Source: Halobacillus halophilus DSM 2266 (GTDB lineage Bacteria > Bacillota > Bacilli > Bacillales > Halobacillaceae). From it: DNA of 64,000 nucleotides. The stretch lies in contig NC_017668.1 of assembly GCF_000284515.1 (NCBI RefSeq), positions 1,922,001-1,986,000 of the forward strand, written 5' to 3'. The number at the start of each line of letters is the position of its first letter. Positions within the stretch are counted from its first letter, which is position 1. The position numbers and the translations under genes were made by a program. Shown here one piece after another: positions 54,934-63,572 of the stretch. The notes beneath the pieces are model-generated. The model ran no database searches and was not told the origin of the DNA. It worked only from the letters and a program-made list of their open reading frames with translations.

Positions 54934-55281
54934 TTATTGATCGCGTCTTTCTTCAGAAGGCTCTTCATCTACGTCTGGTTCTTCCTCATCCATATTAAAA
55001 GGAGTGTCTCGTTCACCAGGCTCCCTTACATCACGGGGGTCTGCTCCCATGTCTGGTCCGCGATTCTCATTCATACGATTCTCATCCATACGACCGTTAT
55101 CCATACGGTCATCCATACGATCGTAATTCATACGGTTTTGATTGTCTCCATAACGCATTGGGTCGTAATTTACGTCCTCAGGCTGGTTATTCATCTGATT
55201 ATCGTCGTCCATTGCACAAGCAGTTAGAAGTCCAGTAGACATAACGATAGACAACGCTAATAACATTAATTTCTTTTTCAT
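54934..55281 (-). CDS. Acidic repetitive lipoprotein
   Basis: A 115-residue exported lipoprotein. The signal peptide ends in the lipobox LLTACA (Cys near residue 22). The mature part is almost wholly Asp, Asn, Glu, Arg and Met, with imperfect repeats of the RMDxxRMDENRMNEN type, then an acidic tail (DEEEPDVDEEPSEE). It is likely disordered. The DNA shows matching repeats of CATACG-containing units. AAAGGAGGTTACGAC precedes the ATG. Function unknown; a surface or spore-cortex role is possible. Confidence 0.78.
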   Translation of the reverse strand: MKKKLMLLALSIVMSTGLLTACAMDDDNQMNNQPEDVNYDPMRYGDNQNRMNYDRMDDRMDNGRMDENRMNENRGPDMGADPRDVREPGERDTPFNMDEEEPDVDEEPSEERRDQ

Positions 55282-55397
55282 GTCGTAACCTCCTTTTCTC
55301 AATTAGTTTGAAGCATATTTAATATCTGCACATTCACCCATTTTTACTCGTAACTTTGATGAAAACTACATGAATATGAGTCCTTACAGTCCGTTTC

Positions 55398-55456
55398 TTG
55401 ACATATGACACAGTGTCACTTATAGTGGCTCTTGTGCTGAATGTGACATGGTGTCA
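55398..55456 (+). promoter_or_regulatory. Promoter with two TetR-type operators
   Basis: TTGACA-N17-TATAGT is a strong promoter. Operator TGACACAGTGTCA (55406-55418) lies between its two elements, and TGACATGGTGTCA (55444-55456) follows the start site. The two are near-identical palindromes 38 bases apart. Confidence 0.85.
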
Positions 55457-55481
55457 TTTTGTTGAGTAAGGAGTTAGAGGA

Positions 55482-56093
55482 ATGCCTAAACAAACATTTT
55501 TTAATTTGAACGATGATAAAAAAAATAAGCTGGTTGAAGCTGCGCGGGAAGAGTTCTCACGTGTGTCTTTATACGAGGCTTCTATCGCCAATATTTTAAA
55601 GAGAGCTGAGATTCCACGAGGGAGTTTTTATCAATATTTTAGGGATAAGGAAGATGCTTTTTTCTATTTGTTAAATGAGCATGCTGAAGAACGTCATAAG
55701 AATTTTATTGAAAACTTAAAGGCGTTTAACGGAGACCTGTTTCAAGCGATGACAGAGGTTTATAAAACGGTTTTCCAATTCTCAAGAGAAAACGGGAATA
55801 GTAATTTTATCAGGAATGTACTAATGAATATGAATTACAAAATTGAACATGCGTTTACAAAAAATTTAACGAAGCAGAATATTGAACACCGTTTCCATGA
55901 TATTTATCAACTCGTAGATATGGAAGCTCTTCATGTTTCTAATGAAAAAGAATTTTATCATCTAATGCAGATTCTCATTGCGGTAACGTTTCATAATTTA
56001 GTTCATTGTGTATCCAATGAATTCTCAGAGACGGAATCGCTGGATAAATATATTTCTGAACTCAGTTTATTAAAAAAAGGACTTGTTAAATAA
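55482..56093 (+). CDS. TetR/AcrR family transcriptional regulator
   Basis: A 203-residue repressor. The N-terminal helix-turn-helix reads ASIANILKRAEIPRGSFYQYF. The C-terminal ligand domain is divergent, as usual. AAGGAG precedes the ATG by a good distance. It lies 33 bases before an MFS efflux gene and downstream of twin palindromes, so it likely represses itself and the pump and is released by a toxic ligand. Confidence 0.9.
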   Translation: MPKQTFFNLNDDKKNKLVEAAREEFSRVSLYEASIANILKRAEIPRGSFYQYFRDKEDAFFYLLNEHAEERHKNFIENLKAFNGDLFQAMTEVYKTVFQFSRENGNSNFIRNVLMNMNYKIEHAFTKNLTKQNIEHRFHDIYQLVDMEALHVSNEKEFYHLMQILIAVTFHNLVHCVSNEFSETESLDKYISELSLLKKGLVK

Positions 56094-56126
56094 TCGTCAT
56101 CTATTGAATGGAAAGAAGGAAATTAT

Positions 56127-57581
56127 ATGTCTAATCAACAAGGAACAGGACCGGAAAATATAAATAAAGTTCCATTGATTATCGTACTTCTCTCTGGTGC
56201 TTTTGCTGCAATATTAAATCAGACGTTACTAGGAACGGCTTTGCCTCATATAATGAGGGATTTGAACCTGGAAGCCAGTACAGCTCAGTGGCTGACATCC
56301 ATTTTTATGCTGGTAAATGGGGTCATGATTCCCATCACTGCTTTTCTCATTGAACGTTTTACTACTAGAAAGTTATTCCTTACAGCGATGGGTTTATTTG
56401 CAGCTGGAACGCTTGTGTGTGCAGCAGCCCCCAATTTCTCTATATTAATGCTGGGACGAATTATCCAGGCTTCTGGTGCTGGAATTATTATCCCGCTCAT
56501 GCAAACCATTTTGTTCCTCATATACCCTGTTGAAAAACGTGGGTCAGCAATGGGAATGTTCGGACTGGTGATCTCATTCGCTCCAGCCATCGGACCTACT
56601 CTATCCGGCTGGCTCGTCGAACAGTTCCCATGGAGAAGTTTATTTTTTGTTATATTGCCAATTGTAATTATTGATTTTATTCTTGCTTACTTCATATTAA
56701 AAAATGTAACCAAGCAGTCATATCCGAAACTGGATGTATCCTCCATTATTCTTTCCTCTTTAGGGTTTGGAGGACTGTTATATGGATTCAGTGTGGCCGG
56801 CACAAACGGATGGGGGAGTCAGCAGGTACTTATATCCATGGTAGTTGGGGCCGTTACATTGACGATGTTTATCCTTCGTCAGTTCAAGTTGAAACAGCCG
56901 ATTCTTGAATTCAGGGTATTTAAGTTCAATATATTTACGCTTACGACAGCACTCGGGATGGTCGTATTTATCGCCATGATTGGAGCCGCCACCGTGCTGC
57001 CCATCCTGATGCAGGATATGCTGGGGTACAGTGCACTCGAATCAGGACTGGTGCTCCTGCCAGGAGCCTTAATTATGGGATTTATGAATCCAATTACAGG
57101 TAGACTTTTCGATAAGTTTGGTGCAAGATGGCTTGCTATCATTGGACTGTTTATTCTCACCGTTACGACATTTATGTTTGCAGATTTAACACCGCAAACG
57201 TCTCTAACCTATTTAACAGTGATTAACGCGGTACGCATGCTAGGTGTAGCGATGGTGATGATGCCGGTAACAACGGCTGGTTTAAACCAGCTTCCATCAC
57301 GCTTAATTGCTCATGGTACAGCAATGAATAATACAATGCGTCAGGTTTCAGGTGCAGTAGGAACAGCACTTTTAGTCACAGTAATGACGACCGCGGCGCG
57401 TCCCGGAGAAGGAGTAGAGGGACTTGTTCATGGGGTTAATGTTTCATTCATTGTAGCAGGGATCTCGGCCATCATAGGTCTTGTTCTTTCCTTCTTTATA
57501 AAAAATCCCAGGAGGGACAAGGAAGACCACAATGAAACCACAACGAATGAAAGTGAACAGGATGTTGCTCAAAGCTCATAG
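56127..57581 (+). CDS. MFS multidrug efflux transporter, DHA2 (EmrB/LmrB) type
   Basis: A 484-residue membrane protein with 14 predicted helices. LNQTLLGTALPHIMRDL near the N-terminus and LGRIIQASGAGIIIPLMQT (motif C region: GFGPAIGPTLSGWL-like SFAPAIGPTLSGWL) are the DHA2 signatures. It pumps drugs out with protons. It is co-transcribed with the tetR gene upstream. Confidence 0.92.
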   Translation: MSNQQGTGPENINKVPLIIVLLSGAFAAILNQTLLGTALPHIMRDLNLEASTAQWLTSIFMLVNGVMIPITAFLIERFTTRKLFLTAMGLFAAGTLVCAAAPNFSILMLGRIIQASGAGIIIPLMQTILFLIYPVEKRGSAMGMFGLVISFAPAIGPTLSGWLVEQFPWRSLFFVILPIVIIDFILAYFILKNVTKQSYPKLDVSSIILSSLGFGGLLYGFSVAGTNGWGSQQVLISMVVGAVTLTMFILRQFKLKQPILEFRVFKFNIFTLTTALGMVVFIAMIGAATVLPILMQDMLGYSALESGLVLLPGALIMGFMNPITGRLFDKFGARWLAIIGLFILTVTTFMFADLTPQTSLTYLTVINAVRMLGVAMVMMPVTTAGLNQLPSRLIAHGTAMNNTMRQVSGAVGTALLVTVMTTAARPGEGVEGLVHGVNVSFIVAGISAIIGLVLSFFIKNPRRDKEDHNETTTNESEQDVAQSS

Positions 57582-57590
57582 TTGATTTAA

Positions 57591-57619
57591 AAAAGCGCAG
57601 ATTCGGTTCTGCGCTTTTT
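57591..57619 (+). terminator. Terminator of the tetR-efflux operon
   Basis: AAAAGCGCAG and CTGCGCTTTTT arms. Confidence 0.9.
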
Positions 57620-57811
57620 AAAATTAAGCGAATTAGTGAATCCTACCTTGCCTTTATGGTGGGTAGATACGTAAAACGCTAATAACTTAATAAAAACAAA
57701 AATTAACTATATTGAATTTTCAGAAAAGTATATTTATACTTGAGTTAGTGTTATTGTGCATTTTTTAAATCTTACATACCTACTGGTCAGTATTTACAAA
57801 AGGAGGAAGCT

Positions 57812-59326
57812 ATGGAAAGGAATACAGAAATACTTAGAGAAAAAAAGAGGGAAGCTCAGGAACATCGAGGAAAAAAACAGACGTCTTATAGTGCGAGGGA
57901 AAGAATTGATCTGCTTGCCGATCAAGGATCTTTTCTTGAATTAGGAGCTTTGGCTCATTCTCCGGTTTCTGGAATGGAGGAACGCACCCCTGCTGATGGT
58001 CTGATTGGAGGAATTATCCGCGTCGATGGGAGAGAGGCAGTTGTACAGGCGATGGATATATCGGTATTGTCTGGTACGGAAGGGGAAGTTCATCTTAGAA
58101 AAAGTGAATTCTTTCACTCTTATGCAAAAAAAAGAAGACTTCCACTTTTTAATTTATGTGAAGGCGGAGGCTTAAGAATGCCTGATGGAATGGGCTCTGA
58201 CGGAATTAGCGATAAGCTGTTTCCTTCCAGTCTGTTAGACCATGGCCGTGAAAGTCCAATTATGACAGCGATTCTGGGAGAAAGTTACGGCGGTCCGACG
58301 TGGATGGCTGTGACGTCAGATTTTGTTACACAAGTAAGAGGGACAAGTATGGCTGTAGCTGGTCCACGTATGCTGGAGATTGCAAGTGGAGAAGAGATGT
58401 CCGCTGAGGAGCTCGGGGGTCCGGATATGCATGCCGTTTATACTGGGCAGATTGATCATATTGCTGAAGATGAAAAAGAAGCGATTGCTGCATTAAGAAG
58501 ATTTTTCAGTTATATGCCTTCAAACGCTGATGAAACACCTCCCAGGAAGCCACCCATCGATTCTGCTATGGAGCACTGCAATTTGGAAGAAACTGTGCCT
58601 TCCAATTTAAGGCGGGCTTACGATATGCAATTACTCATTCTGGGTTTATTTGATAAAGATTCATTCATGAATTTTCGACCCTTTTATGGTAAAGCTTTGA
58701 TGACTGGACTGGCTCGATTAAACGGTCGTGTAACAGGAGTGATTGCAAGTCAGCCTCTGCATATGGCAGGGGCATCAGGACCTGAGGAATGTGATAAAGC
58801 CGTGGACTTTATCTGCCTCTGTGATTCTTATCATATTCCACTCATTTTTCTTCACGATACACCTGGATTTAGAATCAGCAGTCGCGCTGAAAAACAGAAA
58901 ATGCCTGCAAAAATTATGAATTGGAATACAGCTTTAGCCAAATCAACGATACCTAAATTTTCAATCATTATCCGAAAGAGCATAGGAGCTGCGTATGGAA
59001 ATATGTGTGGACCAGGAATGGGGGCAGATGTAGTAGCAGCTTGGCCATCAGCTGAAATAAATTTCACGGGTCCGGAAGTAGGGATTAATGTCGTATATGG
59101 AAAGCACATAAGGAAGGCTGAACGACCTGAAAAAGAAAGGTCTAAATACCTTGAGCAATGGAACTTTGATAGTTCCCCCTATAAGGCTGCAGGGAAATTC
59201 TTATTAGAAGATATTATTGAGCCAAACCACACACGCTCTTTTTTAATACGTTTTCTAGAATCGTCGGGAGCTTCAGGCGATTTAAAAAGTAAAAGGCGAC
59301 TGGCTGACTGGCCTATGTCTCATTGA
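57812..59326 (+). CDS. Acyl-CoA carboxylase carboxyltransferase subunit (PccB/YngE-like)
   Basis: A 504-residue biotin-dependent carboxyltransferase with two crotonase-fold halves. ARERIDLLADQGSFLELG is the usual N-terminal mark; the second half has HDTPGFR, RKSIGAAYGNMCG and the WPSAEINFTGPE acyl-CoA site. The first-half oxyanion region reads CEGGGLRMPDG instead of the common SGGARIQEG, so it is a divergent member. No biotin carboxylase or biotin carrier gene is here. AAAGGAGGAAGC precedes the ATG. The next gene's ribosome site overlaps its stop, so it forms an operon with the acyl-CoA ligase. Confidence 0.85.
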   Translation: MERNTEILREKKREAQEHRGKKQTSYSARERIDLLADQGSFLELGALAHSPVSGMEERTPADGLIGGIIRVDGREAVVQAMDISVLSGTEGEVHLRKSEFFHSYAKKRRLPLFNLCEGGGLRMPDGMGSDGISDKLFPSSLLDHGRESPIMTAILGESYGGPTWMAVTSDFVTQVRGTSMAVAGPRMLEIASGEEMSAEELGGPDMHAVYTGQIDHIAEDEKEAIAALRRFFSYMPSNADETPPRKPPIDSAMEHCNLEETVPSNLRRAYDMQLLILGLFDKDSFMNFRPFYGKALMTGLARLNGRVTGVIASQPLHMAGASGPEECDKAVDFICLCDSYHIPLIFLHDTPGFRISSRAEKQKMPAKIMNWNTALAKSTIPKFSIIIRKSIGAAYGNMCGPGMGADVVAAWPSAEINFTGPEVGINVVYGKHIRKAERPEKERSKYLEQWNFDSSPYKAAGKFLLEDIIEPNHTRSFLIRFLESSGASGDLKSKRRLADWPMSH

Positions 59327-59341
59327 GGAGGGATGGAAGTT

Positions 59342-60967
59342 ATGAAAGAACACTTAAAATCATCCGCAGGCGCAAAGCTGTACAGTAGAGGGAAAAAACC
59401 TTTATTTCATTATCTGCAGCAGCATGCTGAAGAACGGCCTGAAGATCCTGCGTACTTCTACTATGGAAGCAGTATAACGTGGCGGGATTTATTCAATCAG
59501 GTTCAAAAAGTGGCAGGATTCTTACGGCAAGCGGGCTTTGAAAAAGAAGATCGAATAGGATTATTTATGCAAAATAGTCCCCAGTACATTATTGGTCATT
59601 ACGCCATCCAGTATATTGGAGCTGTGGTCTGTCCGCTTAACCCTATGTATAAAGCTAATGAGCTTGAATATCTAATTAAAGAAGTTGATATGTCAGGTAT
59701 GTTTGCGGGAGGGGAGCTCCTGTCGGAAGTACGTAAGGTAAATGAACATTTAAAGCGTATTATTGTAATTCGTTATAAAGACTTGATTCCTGATACTCCC
59801 AGTTGGACGATTCCAAAAGATCTTAATAGTCCGGCTCTTGAACTTAATCCTAACGAAACAATGTGGGAAGAGATTATGCAGGAATCTCAATCATGGACCT
59901 ATCCTGAAGATGTAAAGCTTGAAGACACAGCTCTGCTTGCCTTTACATCTGGCACAACCGGCCGTCCAAAGGCAGCCATGTTAACTTATGAAAATGCGCT
60001 GTACAAAACAGCAGCGGCTGTAAAGGTTAATCAAGTAGATGAAAAAGAAACATGGCTTGCTGTCATGCCGCTATGCCATATTGCAGGGATGGTTATGGGG
60101 GTTAATATACCTGTATACACTGGCGCGCCATGTGTACTGTTTGCTCGGTTCGAGCCCATGTCGATATTTAAAGCCCTTCGTAAGTACTGCGTTACCGTAT
60201 GGTATAGTATTGCGCCGATGAATGATGCTATTTTGTCAATTGCCGAAGAGAATCAATTGGAGGACTTGAAGCTGAATCTATGTACAAGTTTTGGCATGCC
60301 GGTTACAGAGAACTTAGCTGAGAGATGGAAGGTAGTCGCACCTAACTGCAAGTTATTTGAAGCTTCATATGGGTTAAGCGAAACCCACACGGTGGATACC
60401 TATATGCCACAGGATAACATCAAATTCGGTTCTGTTGGTGTCCCGATCAGGGGGACATCGATCGAGATTTGCGATCCAGCAACTGGTCAGGTACAGAGAG
60501 CTGGAAAATCCGGCGAGATTGTTATTCAAAGTCCGGGAGTATTTAAAGGTTACTGGGGAAGGCCGGAAGCTACAGCCGAAAGTCTTTCCAATGGGTGGCT
60601 GCGTACAGGAGATATTGGCTATTTGGATGATGAAGGATATTTGTATTTTCAAGGGCGCATAAAAGAAATGATTAAATCGTCAGGTTTTAGCATATTTCCT
60701 GAGGATGTCGAAGCTTTACTGAAAGAACATCCGGCTATAGGACAGGTTGCTGTGATCGGCGTTCCTGACGAACATAAAGGGGAAGTTGTGAAAGCTTTTG
60801 TTATACCAAAGCCAGAGATAGTAATAAACGAAAGTGATTTAAAATTCTGGGCTAAAGAAAACATGGCTGCTTACAAGATACCTATGTACGTGGAATTTCG
60901 TAACTCGCTTCCTCAAACCGGTTCCGGTAAAATACTAAGAAGAGTTCTGAAGGATCAACAGAATTAA
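59342..60967 (+). CDS. Acyl-CoA synthetase (AMP-forming), long/medium-chain type
   Basis: A 541-residue ANL-superfamily ligase. AFTSGTTGRPKAAMLTYEN is the AMP-binding loop, YGLSETHT the adenine motif, GWLRTGDIGYLDDEGYLYF the hinge region, and LPQTGSGKILRR carries the catalytic Lys. The ATG 9 bases after GAGGAGGG is preferred to an earlier one that touches it. It activates a carboxylic acid to acyl-CoA, presumably feeding the adjacent carboxyltransferase. The exact acid is unknown. Confidence 0.9.
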   Translation: MKEHLKSSAGAKLYSRGKKPLFHYLQQHAEERPEDPAYFYYGSSITWRDLFNQVQKVAGFLRQAGFEKEDRIGLFMQNSPQYIIGHYAIQYIGAVVCPLNPMYKANELEYLIKEVDMSGMFAGGELLSEVRKVNEHLKRIIVIRYKDLIPDTPSWTIPKDLNSPALELNPNETMWEEIMQESQSWTYPEDVKLEDTALLAFTSGTTGRPKAAMLTYENALYKTAAAVKVNQVDEKETWLAVMPLCHIAGMVMGVNIPVYTGAPCVLFARFEPMSIFKALRKYCVTVWYSIAPMNDAILSIAEENQLEDLKLNLCTSFGMPVTENLAERWKVVAPNCKLFEASYGLSETHTVDTYMPQDNIKFGSVGVPIRGTSIEICDPATGQVQRAGKSGEIVIQSPGVFKGYWGRPEATAESLSNGWLRTGDIGYLDDEGYLYFQGRIKEMIKSSGFSIFPEDVEALLKEHPAIGQVAVIGVPDEHKGEVVKAFVIPKPEIVINESDLKFWAKENMAAYKIPMYVEFRNSLPQTGSGKILRRVLKDQQN

Positions 60968-61143
60968 AGCATGTACAAAGATGAAATATGCAGTCTTAAC
61001 GGCATGTTGTGCTGCTTTCACTCCAGTTTTCAAATTTCTAAGATGTTTCGATTTGATAAATAAAGGATATATTACGCTATACGAAAGATTAAAATCTATT
61101 TTATTGATCATAAATTGAAAGATGAAAAAAGGAGATATGAAAT

Positions 61144-62568
61144 ATGCGGAATCAATTAAAGCATTTTATAAACGGTGAATGGGTAGAATCAACAGGCTCT
61201 GAAACCTATGATGTAATAAATCCAGCTACGGAAGAAGTAATAGGAACAATTAGTATGGGTACAGAAGAAGATTTAGATAAAGCTGTAGCTGCAGCAAAAC
61301 AAGCACTTCCTTCATTTTCTCAAACTTCTAAACAGGAACGTGTAGAAATGCTGGAACGAATTGCTGCAGAATATGAGAAACGTAAAGATGATATTATTGA
61401 AACCATAACGGATGAGTTAGGATCGCCTCAGAAGATTTCAGAAAAAGTTCATTACACAATGGGCTACAATCATTTCTCACAAGCGGCAGAATCATTGAAG
61501 GATTTTTCTTTCATGGAAGATCGCGGTGGTCATACAGTAGTTAAAGAAACCATAGGTGTAAGTGGTTTAATTACGCCTTGGAATTTCCCTACCAATCAAA
61601 CTTCGACCAAGATTGCCAGTGCATTTGCGGCAGGCAGCCCGGTTATCTTAAAACCAGCAGAAATGACTCCATTTGCTGCTATTATTTTAACAGAAATCTT
61701 TGAAGCAGCAGGAGTTCCAAAAGGTGTATTTAACTTAGTTAATGGCACAGGGGAAGTTATAGGAAATGGGATCAGTTCACACCCTGATATTGACTTTGTT
61801 TCCTTTACTGGATCAGGAGCTGTAGGGAAGAAAATCATGGAGAATGCTTCTGAAACTATTAAGAATTTTGCGCTCGAACTGGGAGGTAAATCTCCACTTG
61901 TTGTGTTGGAAGATGCTGATGTCGAAGTCGCAGCAAGAGCAGCCGTTAATCATATTGCAACGAACACAGGTCAAGTATGCTCAGCTGCTACAAGGGTGCT
62001 TGTTCCTAGTAAAATGAAGAAGTCTTTTGAAGAAGCTGTGCTGAAAGTTCTACCTGAATTCCCTGTAGGGGATCCAAGAGAGGATAACCTGATAGGTCCG
62101 TTGATTTCCAAGAAACAGTGGGATACCGTGCAGTCCTATATTGAAAAAGGTCTAGATGAAGGTGCATCTCTATTAACGGGAGGAACCGGTAAGCCGGATG
62201 GGCTTGACCAAGGCTATTATGCCAAACCTACCGTATTTACAGATGTTCAAAATAATATGGTAATTGCACAAGAGGAAATCTTTGGGCCAGTAACCACTAT
62301 CATCACATATGATACGCTTGATGAAGCTATTGAAATTGCTAATGAAACTATTTATGGTTTAGCTGGTTACGTAATAGGTAATGACCCGGAAAATCTAAGA
62401 AAAGCAGCAACTGGAATTCGTGCAGGTCGTATCAAAGTGAACGACACTGAAGCTGATTTTTCTGCTCCATTCGGAGGGTATAAGCAATCCGGAATAGGAA
62501 GAGAATGGGGCGACTATGGTATTGAAGAATACTTGGAAACCAAAACTATACTTGGATTTCCTTCTTAA
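61144..62568 (+). CDS. NAD(P)-dependent aldehyde dehydrogenase
   Basis: A 474-residue ALDH-superfamily enzyme. WNFPTNQTSTKIASAFAAG, FTGSGAVGKKIM, ELGGKS (general-base Glu) and NTGQVCSAATR (catalytic Cys) are all present. It oxidises aldehydes to acids. It has its own leader of about 175 bases after the ligase gene, with AAAGGAGATATG before the ATG, so it may be separately transcribed. Its product could feed the ligase (inference). Double hairpins follow. Confidence 0.93.
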   Translation: MRNQLKHFINGEWVESTGSETYDVINPATEEVIGTISMGTEEDLDKAVAAAKQALPSFSQTSKQERVEMLERIAAEYEKRKDDIIETITDELGSPQKISEKVHYTMGYNHFSQAAESLKDFSFMEDRGGHTVVKETIGVSGLITPWNFPTNQTSTKIASAFAAGSPVILKPAEMTPFAAIILTEIFEAAGVPKGVFNLVNGTGEVIGNGISSHPDIDFVSFTGSGAVGKKIMENASETIKNFALELGGKSPLVVLEDADVEVAARAAVNHIATNTGQVCSAATRVLVPSKMKKSFEEAVLKVLPEFPVGDPREDNLIGPLISKKQWDTVQSYIEKGLDEGASLLTGGTGKPDGLDQGYYAKPTVFTDVQNNMVIAQEEIFGPVTTIITYDTLDEAIEIANETIYGLAGYVIGNDPENLRKAATGIRAGRIKVNDTEADFSAPFGGYKQSGIGREWGDYGIEEYLETKTILGFPS

Positions 62569-62578
62569 ATTGAAATTA

Positions 62579-62637
62579 TGAGGTGTTAAGGCACACCTCA
62601 TAAGTAAAGAGGCACCCGGATTACTGGGTGCCTCTTT
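62579..62637. terminator. Tandem hairpins and terminator after ALDH gene
   Basis: ATGAGGTGT pairs with ACACCTCAT (first stem). Then AAAGAGGCACCC pairs with GGGTGCCTCTTT, with T residues. Confidence 0.88.
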
Positions 62638-62641
62638 ATTA

Positions 62642-63019
62642 TTACTCTTGATCGAACCATAACGTGTCCTGGATATCTACTGAACCATTGTAATTAATGT
62701 GAATTTCTTCATCAGCTTTAATATCCCGGTAAGCATAGAAGTCAAACGTATCGTTATCAAAGTTAATGACATAGTTCGCGTTCGGCTCATAGGAATGGTT
62801 AAACATCATGCCGTACCCCAATACGAATGCTGTATGGTTTTCGCCGTACTCAAACGCATAATCAGCCAGCCGGGTTTTTTCTATATGAACATGTTCCTCA
62901 TTAGGATAAGGGATAACAGGAGCCTGATGAATGAGTGTATTTTTCGGGATATCCTGATTCGCGAAGACACCTCTGTTTAATTCTTCATCCGTAAGTGTAG
63001 AAGTTCTAATTTCAATCAT
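62642..63019 (-). CDS. SET domain protein
   Basis: A 125-residue minimal SET domain, the fold of protein lysine methyltransferases. GVFANQDIPKNTLI is the first motif, MMFNHSYEPNANYVI the NHS...N SAM-binding motif, and EEIHINYNG the end motif with the catalytic Tyr. Such stand-alone SET proteins occur in Bacillaceae; the target is unknown. AAGGTGATCCC precedes the ATG. Confidence 0.88.
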   Translation of the reverse strand: MIEIRTSTLTDEELNRGVFANQDIPKNTLIHQAPVIPYPNEEHVHIEKTRLADYAFEYGENHTAFVLGYGMMFNHSYEPNANYVINFDNDTFDFYAYRDIKADEEIHINYNGSVDIQDTLWFDQE

Positions 63020-63188
63020 GGGATCACCTTGCTTTCTTTTCAAGATCTAACTTTAACTATCTAAGCCTGACAGAAGTGTGGATGTAAATCAAATGACCAA
63101 AAATTCTGTAAAATTAATAGTTAAAGGAAAATTGAGGAAAAAATGTGTTAAACTTGTGAAAATAAAATCTTACAAAGGAATTGATAGT

Positions 63189-63359
63189 ATGAAGATTTCA
63201 ACTTGTCTATTGTTAATTATCTTCGTTATGCAGCTGTCCACTCTCATCAATAGTACGGTGTTTGATGGAGGGGGGAGCGGTGTCTTGCTTGCCGTACATA
63301 CCACTTCATTTGTAGCAGCAATTGGGTTTTATGCGCAGATAAGGAGCGAAAATGGCTAA
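63189..63359 (+). CDS. Small membrane protein
   Basis: A 56-residue protein with two hydrophobic helices separated by a Gly-rich turn (DGGGSG). AAAGGAATTGATAG precedes the ATG. No family recognised. Confidence 0.5.
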   Translation: MKISTCLLLIIFVMQLSTLINSTVFDGGGSGVLLAVHTTSFVAAIGFYAQIRSENG

Positions 63360-63505
63360 TCTCAAAGGTAGCCTCTATGAATAGGGATCCACTTTTAATT
63401 AATCTATTGATTTACAAAAAGTAATGGTTTATGAACGAAGCATTTTTGCTGAGGGGAGAGGTTACCCTTTACTTAGGGTGAAAAACGATAGCGCCGTTAT
63501 TTCAA

Positions 63506-63562
63506 AATACTTTCATAAGAAAACACACCTCATACAAAGGTGTGTTTTCTTATGAAAGTATT
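63506..63562. terminator. Perfect 25-bp inverted repeat, likely terminator
   Basis: A 25-base arm holding TTTCATAAGAAAACACACCT is perfectly complementary to the following arm around a 7-base loop. It lies just after the glycosylase gene end. Confidence 0.8.
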
Positions 63563-63572
63563 GGCTTAAACG

